A DNA stretch of 64,000 nucleotides, from positions 104,981,929-105,045,928 of the forward strand of contig NC_030684.2 of NCBI RefSeq assembly GCF_000004195.4. Reading direction: 5' to 3'. The DNA comes from Xenopus tropicalis (Eukaryota > Chordata > Amphibia > Anura > Pipidae). Every line of letters begins with the position of its first letter. The first letter of the stretch is position 1. Shown here piece by piece: positions 46,176 through 59,500 of this stretch. The notes beneath the pieces are model-generated. The model was not told where the DNA came from, made no database searches, and worked only from the letters and a program-made list of their open reading frames with translations. A program made the translations under genes and the position numbers.

Positions 46176-49100
46176 CTGGGAGACAGAATACAATTAGATA
46201 AGCAAAGGCTAAAGGCACATTAACCATATTTAATTATTTTTTCTAAAGGAAACATTAAAAGTAAGACGCAGAATGATATTTCCACTGCAAAATTTTCTCT
46301 TGCTTGTATAACTTTAATTTATCTTGCCTTCAGAAGGCATTTTGTTTTTATAATCAAAACCCTTATCTCCTGATTTAGGGCTCTGGTACACGGGGAGAAC
46401 ATGTAAGTCACCGGCGGGATGGCAGACGCGGCGGGGCAATTTCCGGAAATCGCCGAAAAAGACTCGCAAGTCTGCCATCCCGCCGGCGACTTACATGTTC
46501 GCCGGTGGGATGGCAGGGGTAGGCAACTCGGGGAGATTAGTCGCCCGCGAACAGGGAGTTAATCGCGGGCGACTAATCTCCCCCGTGTGCCAGAGCCCTT
46601 AGGCTGGATGCCCAAACAACCTGAAGGGAAATGAAGAGGAGTCACAGAGCTATGAATCCCAGACTTCCTTTCAGCCAACCAACCAAAATCTTCCACCAGA
46701 ATCCACAAGCATCACAGGATTATACATCCATTTTTTTCAAATGTGATTTTTCTGCTTATAATGGAGTCTATAAGAGATGGCCTTTTCATAATTTGAAACT
46801 TTCTGGATAATGTATTTCCAGATAAGGATCCCCATACCTGCATTACCAAAAAAAGAGATTTTGAGTTTGATTGATGCTTTAGGGTTTGCCGTTTGGGAGT
46901 TTATGCATGTACAGGTTCTATATCATATGTATCATACTAAAATAGTATTTCTAAAGCAAACAGCTTTTACCAGTGCAGGGCAATAGTACATAATATATTC
47001 ATTATTTTGATACACTTTAACTTGTTACATAGTTACATAGTTACATATAGTTACATAGGGTTGAAAAAAGACCATTGTCCATCAAGTTCAACCCATCCGA
47101 GTAAACCCAGCACACAACCTATACTAACCAATCTATACACTCACATACATAAACTATATATATACAATCAGTAATACTAACTGTAGATATTAGTATCACA
47201 ATAGCCTTGGATATTCTGCTTGTTCAAAAACTCATCCAGGCCCCTCTATTAACAGAGTCTGCCCTTACCACATCACTAGGAAGGGCATTCCACAGCCTCA
47301 CTGCCCTCACCGTGAAAAACCACCTACGCTGCTTCAAATGGAAGCTCTGTTCCTCTAATCTATAGGGGTGACCTCTGGTGCGTTGATTGTTTTTATGGGA
47401 AAAAAGAACATCCCCTAACTGCCTATAATCCCCTCTAATGTACTTGTACAGAGTAATCATGTCCCCTCGCAAGCGCCTCTTTTCCAGAGAAAACAACCCC
47501 AACCTCGACAGTCTAACCTCATAGCTTAAATCTTCCATCCCCTTTACCAGTTTAGTTGCACGTCTCTGCACTCTCTCCAGCTCATTAATATCCTTCTTAA
47601 GGACTGGAGCCCAAAACTGCACTGCATACTCAAGGTGAGGCCTTACCAGGGACCTATAAAGCGGCAAAAATATGTCCTCATCCCTTGAGTCAATGCCCTT
47701 TTTTATACAAGACCGCACTTTATTTGCTGTAGTAGCCACAGAATGACACTGCCTGGAATTAGACAACTTGTGATCTACAAAAACCCCTAGATCCTTCTCC
47801 ATTAAGGATGCCCCCAACACACTACCATTCAGTAGATAGTTTGCGTTTATATTATTCCTACCAAAGTGCATAACTTTGCACTTGTCAACATTGAACCTCA
47901 TTTTCCAGTTTGCTGCCCAGTTTTCCAATTTTGTCAAATCGCTCTGCAAAGCGGCAGCATCCTGCATGGAACTTATAGTTTTGCACAATTTAGTGTCATC
48001 AGCAAAAATAGAAACAGTACTCTCTATGCCCACCTCCAGGTCATTAATAAACAAGTTAAAAAGCAAAGGACCAAGGACTGACCCCTGCGGTACTCCACTA
48101 ACCACACTGGCCCAATTAGAAAATGTTCCATTTACCACCACTCTTTGTACTCTATCCTTCAGCCAGTTCTCTATCCAATTACAAATATTATGTTCTAGGC
48201 CAATATTCCTCAATTTGATCATTAACCTTCTGTGAGGTACTGTATCAAACGCTTTAGCAAAATCTAAGTAGATGACATCAACTGCCATTCCAGCATCAAG
48301 GTTCCTGCTCACCTCCTCATAAAAGGCAACTAAATTAGTCTGGCAAGATCTGTTACGCATAAAACCATGCTGGCACAAACTAATAGTATTGTGAACTGCA
48401 ATGTATTCAACTATCCTATCCCTTATTACCCCTTCCAGAAGCTTTCCTACTACTGATGTCAGACTAACAGGCCTATAGTTTTCAGGCTGAGAACGAGATC
48501 CCTTTTTAAATAACGGCACCACATTAGCAATCCGCCAGTCTCTCGGCACCATGCCAAACCTCAACGAATCCTGAAAAATTATGTGAAGAGGCTTGGCAAT
48601 CACAGCACTCAGCTCATTTAATACCCTGGGATGAATCCCATCCGGTCCTGGACCTTTGTTTACCTTTACATGTTCAAGTCTCTTTTGAATTTCCTCCTGA
48701 GTGACCCATGCGCCAGTAGCTAAATTACTAGCACTGGGTATATTAAAAGGGAAGCCTTCATTATCTGGCTCCTCAGATGTATAGACAGATGAAAAATAAG
48801 AGTTCAAAATTTCAGCTTTTTCCCCGTTCTCATCAACCAACGTACCTCCCCGTGATAATAAAGATCCCACCCCTTCTTGCTTCATTTTTTTACTATTCAC
48901 ATAATTAAAAAATAATTTTGGATTCTTTTTACTCCTAGCTGCAATATCCCTTTCCATCTCTATTTTAGCTTGCCTGATAGCTTTTTTGCATGCTTTATTT
49001 GCTTCCTTGTACCTGATGAAAGTTTCCGCTGTCCCAGCTAACTTGAATGCTTTAAAAGCACGTTTTTTATTACCAACCTCGACCTTAACTCTTTTATTCA

Positions 49101-52100
49101 GCCAACTCTATTATTGTTGGTGTTACTGTTCTTTTAAGCAATAGGTTCCTGTATGGAAATGTGCATTAATGTATCATATAACAGGGCACAGAAGGTTGAG
49201 TACTCACAGATCGGTACAAGCTCAGAGCCTTGCGGAGACTGTCCTGCAGCTCCGAAGCAATTAGCTCACACTGCTCAAAACTCACAGACGATGCTGAAAT
49301 AAAGAAGCATCATAACCATTAACCTTAGAGAGAGACCACACACTCACATGTAGGAAACAAACTTTTATACAACAGGCATGAAAGTACATGTATTTAGAGA
49401 GACTTTTGTTCTCTGATGCTAAGAACTGTTGATAGCTGAAGACAAACTGACCAGTGGTCTGGTACACACAAAAATGTAAGAAAAATGTAATACTGTATGG
49501 AATAATGTACTCTCTGTAAATGTCTTGTCAGGCTTGTCAGAGTTATTTCCAGGATGACTACAAGCTATGGTATATCCTACAGCCTTCCTGTGAGGAGATG
49601 TGTCCCTTACATGACATCTCCATGACTAGGTGTTACATTGTTTGGGGGGTTTGCCACACAGCCAGTAATGGAATGGTATATGTTTATCACAAGATAAGGA
49701 GGGGATATTGTGCTATCCCAGTATCTAGCACAGCAATGTTGATCCTTGTCCTAAGCACAATTCAGCAGGAATATTGTGCCGCCTGGCAGACCATTAATAA
49801 AGTGTATTTGCCTGCCAAAAACTCATTGCTATAATCTTCCTTCGAAACAAATAAATATACAAGAGATCTGTTGATAGGGGTATTTTCCAGTTACACACGT
49901 AGAGGCGGATGTATCAAAATGTGAGTTTAGAGATTAATACACAAAAACTCACCCATGTTCTATTAATTCTTAGGGGATATTTAGAAGCTTATTTTTCAAT
50001 GGGTGAAAATTAGAATTCACCATTTGAGAAATAGGAATGAATAGAACATGTTATGCATGTATGTATTAAGCTCAACACTTGTGCCTACTTTGAATTAAAC
50101 TACACCATGCAGCACTCCCATGCACATACATGCAACATATGAAAGAAAAAGGCAAGAAACAAAGGTCTCACCATTCTGGGCTTGACTTATGAAACGAGGA
50201 GAAAGCGGGATAGGCCAGAGACTGGATGGAGAAAGATGAGATGGAGCTAGAAGGTGACTCACACAGATAGGAGACAGAAAGGGTGGAACCACCAGTGGTG
50301 GGTGCTTATGCCCACCTGAATTTTGTGTTGGTGCTGCATTAAGAGAGGGAGATCTAGGTCTGATGGGTTCAGAACAAAGTCCTGAGTGATGGTCGGGAGT
50401 ATGGCCAATAGTAAAAGCTCTGCCTCTGTGAATGGGTTTTAACAGATCAGAAAATAACTCCGCTGCTTCTTGAGATAGATTTGGTTTAGAGTTTGCCTTA
50501 ACATCATCATCTTTGCTTTTACCACAGCCATAGTCCTCCGATGGACTGATTTTTTCTACAGCACCAGATGAATGGTTCTCATTCCTACAAGTTAACTCTG
50601 TGAAGGAATTTTTGACTTTGCAGCTATTTGCTGGTGATCTTGGAGACTCCATCTCCAGTTGCCCTTTGCCTTTATTAAAGGACAGGAGGGGTCGGTCTGG
50701 CAATGGTTTAGCAATATCTAGAGTGAGGTGTGCTCGATTCTTGGCCTGAAAAGTCTTGGTTGAGGAACAGTTTGTGACAGGCTGTAAATGTGGTTTGATA
50801 ATGACAGTCTCCTTAGCGGTTTGCCTGTTCTTCTCTGTCTCTATGAGACTGGTGACAGCCCCTGTCTCGGATTCACAATTGCCTTTTCCATCTGAACTCA
50901 AAGACGTGTCCTGATTATCTCCAATATCTAGATTTTCTCCCACCGACATACTCCGAGAAATTTTAGCCATGGAGCTTGTGGTTGGATTCATGTAGGATCT
51001 GCCTTTAGCAGATTTTCCATCCTTTGCATGGGGTGTACCAGAGGTAATATTTTCCACTTTTATTAGGTTGGATGGCAAAGTTCGACGACGAATGGCCTTC
51101 TCTTCTCTCTCAGCTGCTGTCTGTACTTGGGAACGCATTTTTACAACACCTCCATTGGCTGCTGTTTTATCACCTGAAGGAGAATTTAAATGAAGTATTA
51201 ATTTAATAGATTAGAGAGTGTAAGTACATTGGAGGCAATGTGACAAGAGGGGCATTTTATCCCAGTTCTATATAACTGAACTCTGTCTACCAGTCATGAC
51301 TATGAAAGGAATTCTGAAGTTATTCCCCGCTAATGTGCTAGTGGATAAAATCACTTCTAGTTTCACCCCATAATTAATGAAAGTGTGACTGTTCATGAAG
51401 CAGTCTTGACATTACCTTCATGTACAAGATCATGGACTGACTGTGTTTTCCGTATTTGCATCAATGAGGAAAAAGGCCCGCCTTTACCTATATGCCCATA
51501 TTCTTGGAGGTGCTTTCTCTTCCTTTGGAAGTAGTTAAATTTTTGAGGGCTGGCAAAATCGTGATCCAACATAATGGCACTTTTGGGCTGATGGTCAGTT
51601 CCATTAATCAGTGTGGGAAGCTCCTGTGATGGCTGAAATAATGCAGGGCTGAACTCTGAATCAGGCACTGAGGGTTCAATAGATTGATGCCTGCTGGAGG
51701 GAGAGACAAAAGTCAAAAGTAAACTATAGTGTACAAACACACACACCACAGATTTATAAGCATAAAACAAGTATTGAACACATCCTTTTTCTCGGTAAAT
51801 AAATTTCTGTTGGGGCTACTGACATGAAATTCACAACAGATATTGGCAATAACCCAAGTAATCCACACATACAAAGAAATCAAAACAAATAAATCCATAA
51901 ATTAAGTTATGTGTAATAAAGTGGAATGACACAAGGATAAAGCATTGAACACGCTTTCTGAAATATATTTAATACTTCGTAGGAAAGCCTTTGTTGGTAA
52001 TGACAGCTTCAAGGCGTCTCCTGTATGGAGAAACTAGTCACATGCATTGCTCAGGTGTGATTTTTTATTTCTTTGAATGTGTGGATTACTTGGGTTGTTA

Positions 52101-53546
52101 TTGACATGTGGTATAAATTTCATGTCAATAGCCCCATTAGAAATCTTTCCTGGGAAAAATGTTGACGTGTTCAATACTTGGTTTCCCTGCTGTATAAATA
52201 TTATATTATAGGCAAGTACAAGTGCATCTTTCAAACTTTCTAATATACATAAAACACTTCTCTGGTTTTAAAAGAGTCCTCCACCCAAAAATGAAAGTAA
52301 TTCTAAGGGGCTGATTTACTAAGACACGATTTCGAATCCGAATTGGAAACGAACATTTTGCGACTTTTTCGTATTTTTTTGCGATTTTTTCGGCGTCTTT
52401 ACGATTTTTGCGTAAAAACGCGAGTTTTTCGGCGTCTTTGCGATTTTTGCGTAAAAACGCGAGTTTTTCGTAGCCATTACGAAAGTTGCGCAAAGTCGCG
52501 ATTTTTTGTAGCGTTAACACTTGCGCGCAAAGTCGCACCTTTTTCGTAGCGTTAAAACTTAAAAGGCGCGACGTTTCGCGCAAGTTTTAACGCTACGAAA
52601 AAATCGCGACTTTGCACAACTTTCGTAATGGCTACGAAAAACTCGCGTTTTTACGCAAAAATCGTAAAGACGCCGAAAAACTCGCGTTTTTACACAAAAA
52701 TCGTAAAGACGCCGAAAAAAAAATCGCAAAATTACCGATCATTACGAAAAAAACGCAATCGGACGCATTCGGCCCGTTCGTGGGTTAGTAAATGTGCCCC
52801 TAAGTGTTTGCATAATAAAGAAAAGTGTGATTCTAAGCAACATTCCAAGATAACTTGAAATGAAAATGTTTAATGTATGTGTATTGTAACTGCTATGAAA
52901 AGCATCATCTGTTTGGCTGCTACATGCTTGGCACTCCTGGCTCTGGCACACAAAAGCTGATTATAAGGCCTGAAGGGGTCCTGACACCTGTAACTGTTAA
53001 GAATCAGGCCAAAAACACAGAAAGGGATAAACAAATACTGCTGTACAGTTATAAGTAACTGATGGGGATGTGCAATGTATAGTGTAACATTGCTTAAAAC
53101 TACATTTTCTCTAATTATGCAGAAATAATAATAAAATAAAAAAAAAAAAAAACTGGATTGGGACAGAGATCTGCTTTAATGCCACCACATCTTCATTTTG
53201 ATATTTGGATCAACCAGTCATTTTGGAGCTGTAAACCTCCTTTCTTAATTCACAAGAGCAACTGAAAGAATAGAGGAAAGGAACACAAACCCGAGTGCTG
53301 GTGGCTGAGCCTTTGCAAGGAAGCGGGAGGATATGCTGGAGAAATCATTCCTCTCGGAAGTTAGCAGAGGTCCATCTGTGGATGCAGAGATCTAAAGGTC
53401 AGCTATCGATGGTGCAAAATGATATTTTTTCCATTACCTTACATATATAAAATATATAAAATATAAAATATATAAAATATAAAATATATAAAATATAAAA
53501 TATAAAATATATAAAAATATATAATATATAAAAATATATAAAATAG

Positions 53547-53596
<50 letters not shown>

Positions 53597-56500
53597 ATAA
53601 TATATATAATATATATAATATATATATATATAATATATATATATATATATAATATATAATATATAATATATATATATAATATATAATATATATTATATTT
53701 TCAAGCAATATATTACGCAGCGCACAACATATTACGCAGCACGTTGCTTGAAAATATGTCGCCGCAAGATAAATAACGCCAAGAACATCGCTTCTTAATT
53801 ATGACAAGTGTCCTTTTAGTGAATCGAGCGAAAAATAAGAAGTGATAAGATTTTTAACGCATGCTATAAATAACACTCCTTATTTCGGACTTTATTGAAT
53901 GGGGCCCTATATTTATTCGGCAGAAAGCATTACTATACAGCTTTAGAAGCTTTCTCCGTTTGCTTAAGATAGCAGCTGCCATTTTAAGAAGCTTCCTTCC
54001 TGCAGTCTAGCCTTATAGCTCAGATCACACATTCCTAAGGGAGGGGGGAAGGAGTTCTTAGCATTCTAGTGGGAGGGGGAGCAGGAGATAGGAATGAACT
54101 GCACAGGCTCTGGCCAGGGGAATTAAGGATGTTTCTGAGAGAGGAAGTCAGACACTGAAACATCATGTTTACAAAAAGAGACACACAAATTCCTCTGTTT
54201 CTTTTGACAGAGAACGCAGTGCAGCATTACTGTAAGTGCTTATGGCTGTATTTACATAGACATTTCTGATAAAGCTTAGTTTTTACCTTTCCTTCTCCTT
54301 TAAAATACTATCTAAATGAAGAAAAAGCAATAAAATATAAATCTAACTGCACAAACCTGGAAAATTGCCAGTAGAGAGGTTTCCAAAGTGCCGCTTGAGA
54401 AACTTCTCCTGGTCTGGTGTCTGAGGGATCTCCCCATCCATCAATGGGCTGTTTGGTTCCAGATCCTCAGCTTCCACTTGCTCTTCCAGATCAGAGGAGT
54501 TTGCATCCACACTCAAGGGCTCTGTGCTTTCAGAATCTTTAGGGAATACACCCAAGGAAAAAACAAAGAACAAATAAGCATGGCATTCTGGAGTCTAGAA
54601 AAAAAAACATACCATTATCCTTTGGCCTTGGTGGGCCATTCCCACGTCCTGCATTAAATGTTTACTGCATTTTTTGCTGGTTCTTGCTGGTGTTTCATTT
54701 ATTCCCAGCAGTGTTTTTAGTTTTCTCTTTAATCAATAAAGAGTGAAATTTTTAGGAAGTGCTATAACCAGGATCGGACTGGCCAGCCTGAGCACCGGAG
54801 GATCAGCTGGTGTGCTCAAGCTCTGGTGGTTTGATACCAATAAACTTTTCTTCTTCATTTAAACTTAATTCAATCACAGACCTGTAACATCTATAATATT
54901 TATCACAGAATACATCTGTAGTGCTGTGAGAGTAGGACAGGTTTGACAGTTTTGCATCTTTACATTTATATGTGGCAATGGGCGCTGTTGTATTTGCTGT
55001 ATTGTAACAGGAAGACTTGGTTGCGGAACTTCAAGCCAGAGGAATGCTTTAGGCTAGCAGCACTGCTTAGGCACAGGCAGGGGCCTGTGGATTGTATGCC
55101 ATGATTTTTTTTTTTTACAGAGCCTTGACAGCTCAGGGTATCCTTATTTGTATGGCAATTTAAAATCTAATATGTACCACAGACATGCATTTAGAAAATA
55201 GGCCTACCACATAGAAAAAGCTGGACATTGTTCTGGGTTAGATGATGAGAATTTCATGTGAGGACTGGAGCCATAAAAATACAACATAAACATCCATCTT
55301 ACCTTCATTGGGGTGCTCAGGACTAGACAGGCGACTGCTATAATCCACTGAACAGGCACTATCTGGGCTGTGCTTCTCTTGACACACATTGTCATGGTAA
55401 CTCCTGAGAGGCAAACCTTTCACCTCAAATATACTACAAAAAAAGAAATATATAAACTGGTTGTTTAAACATAAAGCCCTTTCAAAGTGGACTTGCCTAC
55501 TAGTTCATATTCTTGTAAAGGTAATTGCTCCTAGCCAAGAATAAAATTATAAATTTGTCTTATATTGTACTAACTCTGTTGCTCAGTACACTGGAATATC
55601 CTACCTACTGTATATATGTGCTGGGACAACTGTATCTATCTAGGGACAGGTCCATTCAGTAATAAAGGCATTTTTCAGCTACTGTAGCATACAGTATTTT
55701 GATTTCTAAGGACTAACCGCTATTGAAATATTTACAATGGATTGGTTTTATTTTTTTGATTCATGAAAGGGTATGAACAACTCATGTATTCAATGATCAT
55801 ATTAGGAAGAAGAGACTTTTGCTGGCAGCATTTTAATTCAGGGATGGAGCTGTGTGATGGGGAGGAGAGATAAATATCACCAGTGATGTTGCCCATTGCA
55901 ACCAATCAGGTCTTTGCTTTTGATTTCTACCTTGTAGGCGACTGTTTAAATCTAATTGCCGATTGCTGATGATGCTATGAGCAACATCACCAGTGATATA
56001 CAGCAGGTTAAGTCTTTGTTTTGGAAAAGTCATTGAGAAGTACAGAATTATGAGTAGAATGTGGTTGTAAGGCCATGGAAAATGCTCACTAATCATGTGA
56101 AACGTACATACTATATATAATGTAATCAAAATGGCAAACTGCTAATTATAAACACATGCCTCAAATTACATGCCCCAAATAACAATGAATATGTATGGAA
56201 ATGAGATGAAATTTATGAGGTACCTGCATCTGTCCAAAGACTCATCCTCCTCTGTTTCAGGGAAGATGGTACATTCTTTGCCTTCTGGTGTATCTACATC
56301 TTGCTTAAACATTGTTTCCTCACAGGACATAAGCCGGATAACTCTAGGGCGAGACCGATTGCCTATAGGGCCAAAAGGTGCCTGGAGGAGAAAAGGGGAA
56401 TCAGCAAACATGTAGAGTGTTCCTGCTAGCCTAGCATTTAAACAAGTACTGCAACTAAGTGGCCTTCAGCTGTTAGCCTAAAGCAAATATTTAATTGGCT

Positions 56501-59500
56501 TATATGATTTATTGCATTGGAACAATCCATTTGTGGGTATACTATGGCAATGATGTGTTGTGCCTCTAAAATTTGTGCTTGAAATGCAGCCAACAATTAA
56601 ATACTGGTGTACAACTAAAATATAAGCCTTTTGTAGCGGGCTATAATTATATTTACAGGGTTCATATAATAATAAAACTCAAATGATTATGAACGCGGTT
56701 TCCACCCCACAGCACTCTTTACTCATTGAACAGGATAACGCTCATTATGTACCAAAATTAATTAGCACTCAAGAAAATGCAACTGGAGTTGCTGAGAGAA
56801 GAGCACCTACACCTAGTGATAATGTAGATTTTGCTTTTAATTCTATTCAAATGGGAACTATGGAAACTTTTACAGTATATTAAGTTTCTTATAACATTCA
56901 AAAATACAAAAAAAACAAAACATTCTGAAATACCTTAAAGGAGAACTTAACCTTAAAAATGAATATGACTACAAATGCCATATTATATATACTGAATTCA
57001 ATGCACCAGCATAAAGGTTCAGCATCTCTATAGCCGCAATGATCCAGGTCTTCAGAGTTGTCACAGGGGGTCACTTTCCTCACAGGAGGATGACGCCGTC
57101 GCAAATCAAGCAGAAAACAAGGTTTGCCTGTCATATAATCTGATACTACAGGGTTGATTATTAAATTCTGATGCTAATTGTGCGGCTTTTGGAGCTGCTA
57201 TGTAATTACTTATCAGCCTTGTATAGTGAATATTTTATTATATATAAGCTGTATATTTTTAGTCCGTCCCTAAGCTTAGGTAACTACTGTCAGCAAGATG
57301 GGGAGCTCCTGTGACAATTTTGAAAACCAAGATCATTACTGTTATAGAGATGCTGGACCTTAAGGCTGGTGCATTAAGCTCAGTATATAAAATATGGCAT
57401 TTCTAGGGTTTAGTTCTCCTTTAAGAATTAATGGCATATAAACAAACTCTGAACTTCGGCCTAAAGCACTTTGAGTTCCTGCCATGCTGCTAAGCCTACA
57501 GTCATTTCACACATTAATTGGCTTTCCAACTACTCATACACACTAGGTACCTGAACTGGCCAGGCACAGCAAGGGGGGGAAATTACCACCTAGAAGAGAG
57601 GAGTGCACCGTGTGGAGCAGGAGTTTTGACAGCTCAACAACTTAACTATTTTGTATTTAATCATGATCTCTTGAAAGGAAATGAATGGCAGTTAGAACAT
57701 CAGAACACCACAAGGCATATACATAAATAGCAGCATGTACTTTGATACGTCAAGTATTAGATCCATATATATTCTCATCTGCTATGTCACACCTGGCTCC
57801 TTGGATTATCTGTATCCACAAACTCCATTCCAAGCCCCTCGCTAGGCTGGAATCCAATTACGTCATCACTTGGGGCAAAGGAATCCAGTTGTCTCAAGTC
57901 AAGCATGGACTTAACAGTCATCTCAATGTTACCAGCAGGTTGGGACCAACGAACACGTTGTCTGGGCATCTTACTCAGGCAGTCTGATCTTTCCGAAGAT
58001 GCGTTTGTGCCCTTAAGTAGACGATTAAAAAAAAAAAAAAAATTGGACATAAGAGCAAATATACATTTGTAACAGTGACAATGAATGTAAGAGATTGAAC
58101 TTGTATAAAACAAGTAACCAAATAGAAGAACTAAAGCAGCCAGGGTGAGAAAGAAAAGTAAGATATAGAAATCCTTATGTAGCCTATAAAACACCAGCAA
58201 CATGCCTGTCGAGTCTACATCCAAAGAAGCTGTAGGCATAGGATGAGTCTGTAGAGACATTACTACACTTACCCTTTTCATTTCCCAGTAAGAAAGGCTT
58301 CTTCCAAAAGAACTGGAGGCACTGGAAGTCTTATCAGACCCTACACAGCAAATGATACAATAAAAGCATTATTTAAACCATAAGTGTTATATTGAGAGAA
58401 AATGAAATAATTAAATGAAAATCGGCATTAGGGAAGGTCCTTGCCTGCCATGTCCTCATCACTGCCATCTTCCACCCCTTCTTTATCACTGTCTGATGAC
58501 ATTGCAGGGGCTGTAGACATAACAGCAATGGTCTCTCGCCTGTAAAAAAAAAAAAAAAAAAAGTGCTGAATTAAAAGTGAATGTTATGCTTCATGTAAAC
58601 TTGATGCAACTGCCTGGAAAGTCACTATCAATGTAATTAATAAGGATGCAATGAATCCACTATTTTGGGATTAGGCCAAACCGGAATCCTTCATAAAATA
58701 TTAGTCTGAGCCTAATCCAAATGCTAATTAGCATATGCAAATTAGGGCAATGATGAATGAAAAAACCGCATGTGCAGTGAGTGGTGAAAAATTTCTGTGT
58801 TTATGTGACAAAAAGGCACATGATTTTAAGGATTCCGAATCCTGGATTTGATACATCCCTAGTAAATAAAACATAAAACCACATCCACACACTGATATTC
58901 ATAATCCAACATGTTTCCAACATGCTGCTTTGAGGCAGACATTTTGGAGCAAGGATTGCCCATGTATGACACAAACCTTAGGCTAAGGTACACACCACCA
59001 ACCAGATCACCCAATCTGCCCCTAGCTGATGTAGTTAGTAGTGATATGTTGGTTGGACAGATTTAGTGGGTTCAGGTTAAAAAACTGGGTGACCATTGTG
59101 GGTTTGTGTTGGGTGTGGGCCAGAGAGGGAAAGTATGCTCTCTATCTGCCCCCAAAGAACTTGAGAAGTAGTGTACAGAGCAAGAACTCAGGTACGGCCT
59201 TGGTGCAGGTCAGGGTTGGGTGCGGGTTGAGTTCTTCCTGACTTGTACATAACGGGTAGTTAGCTTCACTTATGATCTGGCTAAATCCAACATCATGGTC
59301 CATTGCTGGAATAGGCATGGGTGAAGATGCCTCATGACATCACTGCAGGTCATCAGAAAGCTACAAATGATGTGCTGTACCACAAGGTATCACTATGCTT
59401 CCAATAAGTATATGAAAGAGGTGCAGTGCTGGCCACGGTGACTACTGAGAGACACTCTGAAATCATGCAGTCAATGCAGTCAAGTTCAAAGTGCTAAGAA

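Larger units (their letters stand above)
46940..49138. mobile_element. TTAA-type MITE fragment interrupted by the LINE
   Basis: 46940-47017 (CAGTGCAGGGCAATAGTACA...CACTTTAAC) and 49117-49138 (TTGGTGTTACTGTTCTTTTAA) together match the right half of the element at 3282-3698. The LINE lies at the junction. Confidence 0.75.

Noticed and set aside
53439..53708. 89-residue Ile/Tyr frame
   Set aside because: Translation of TA dinucleotide repeat.
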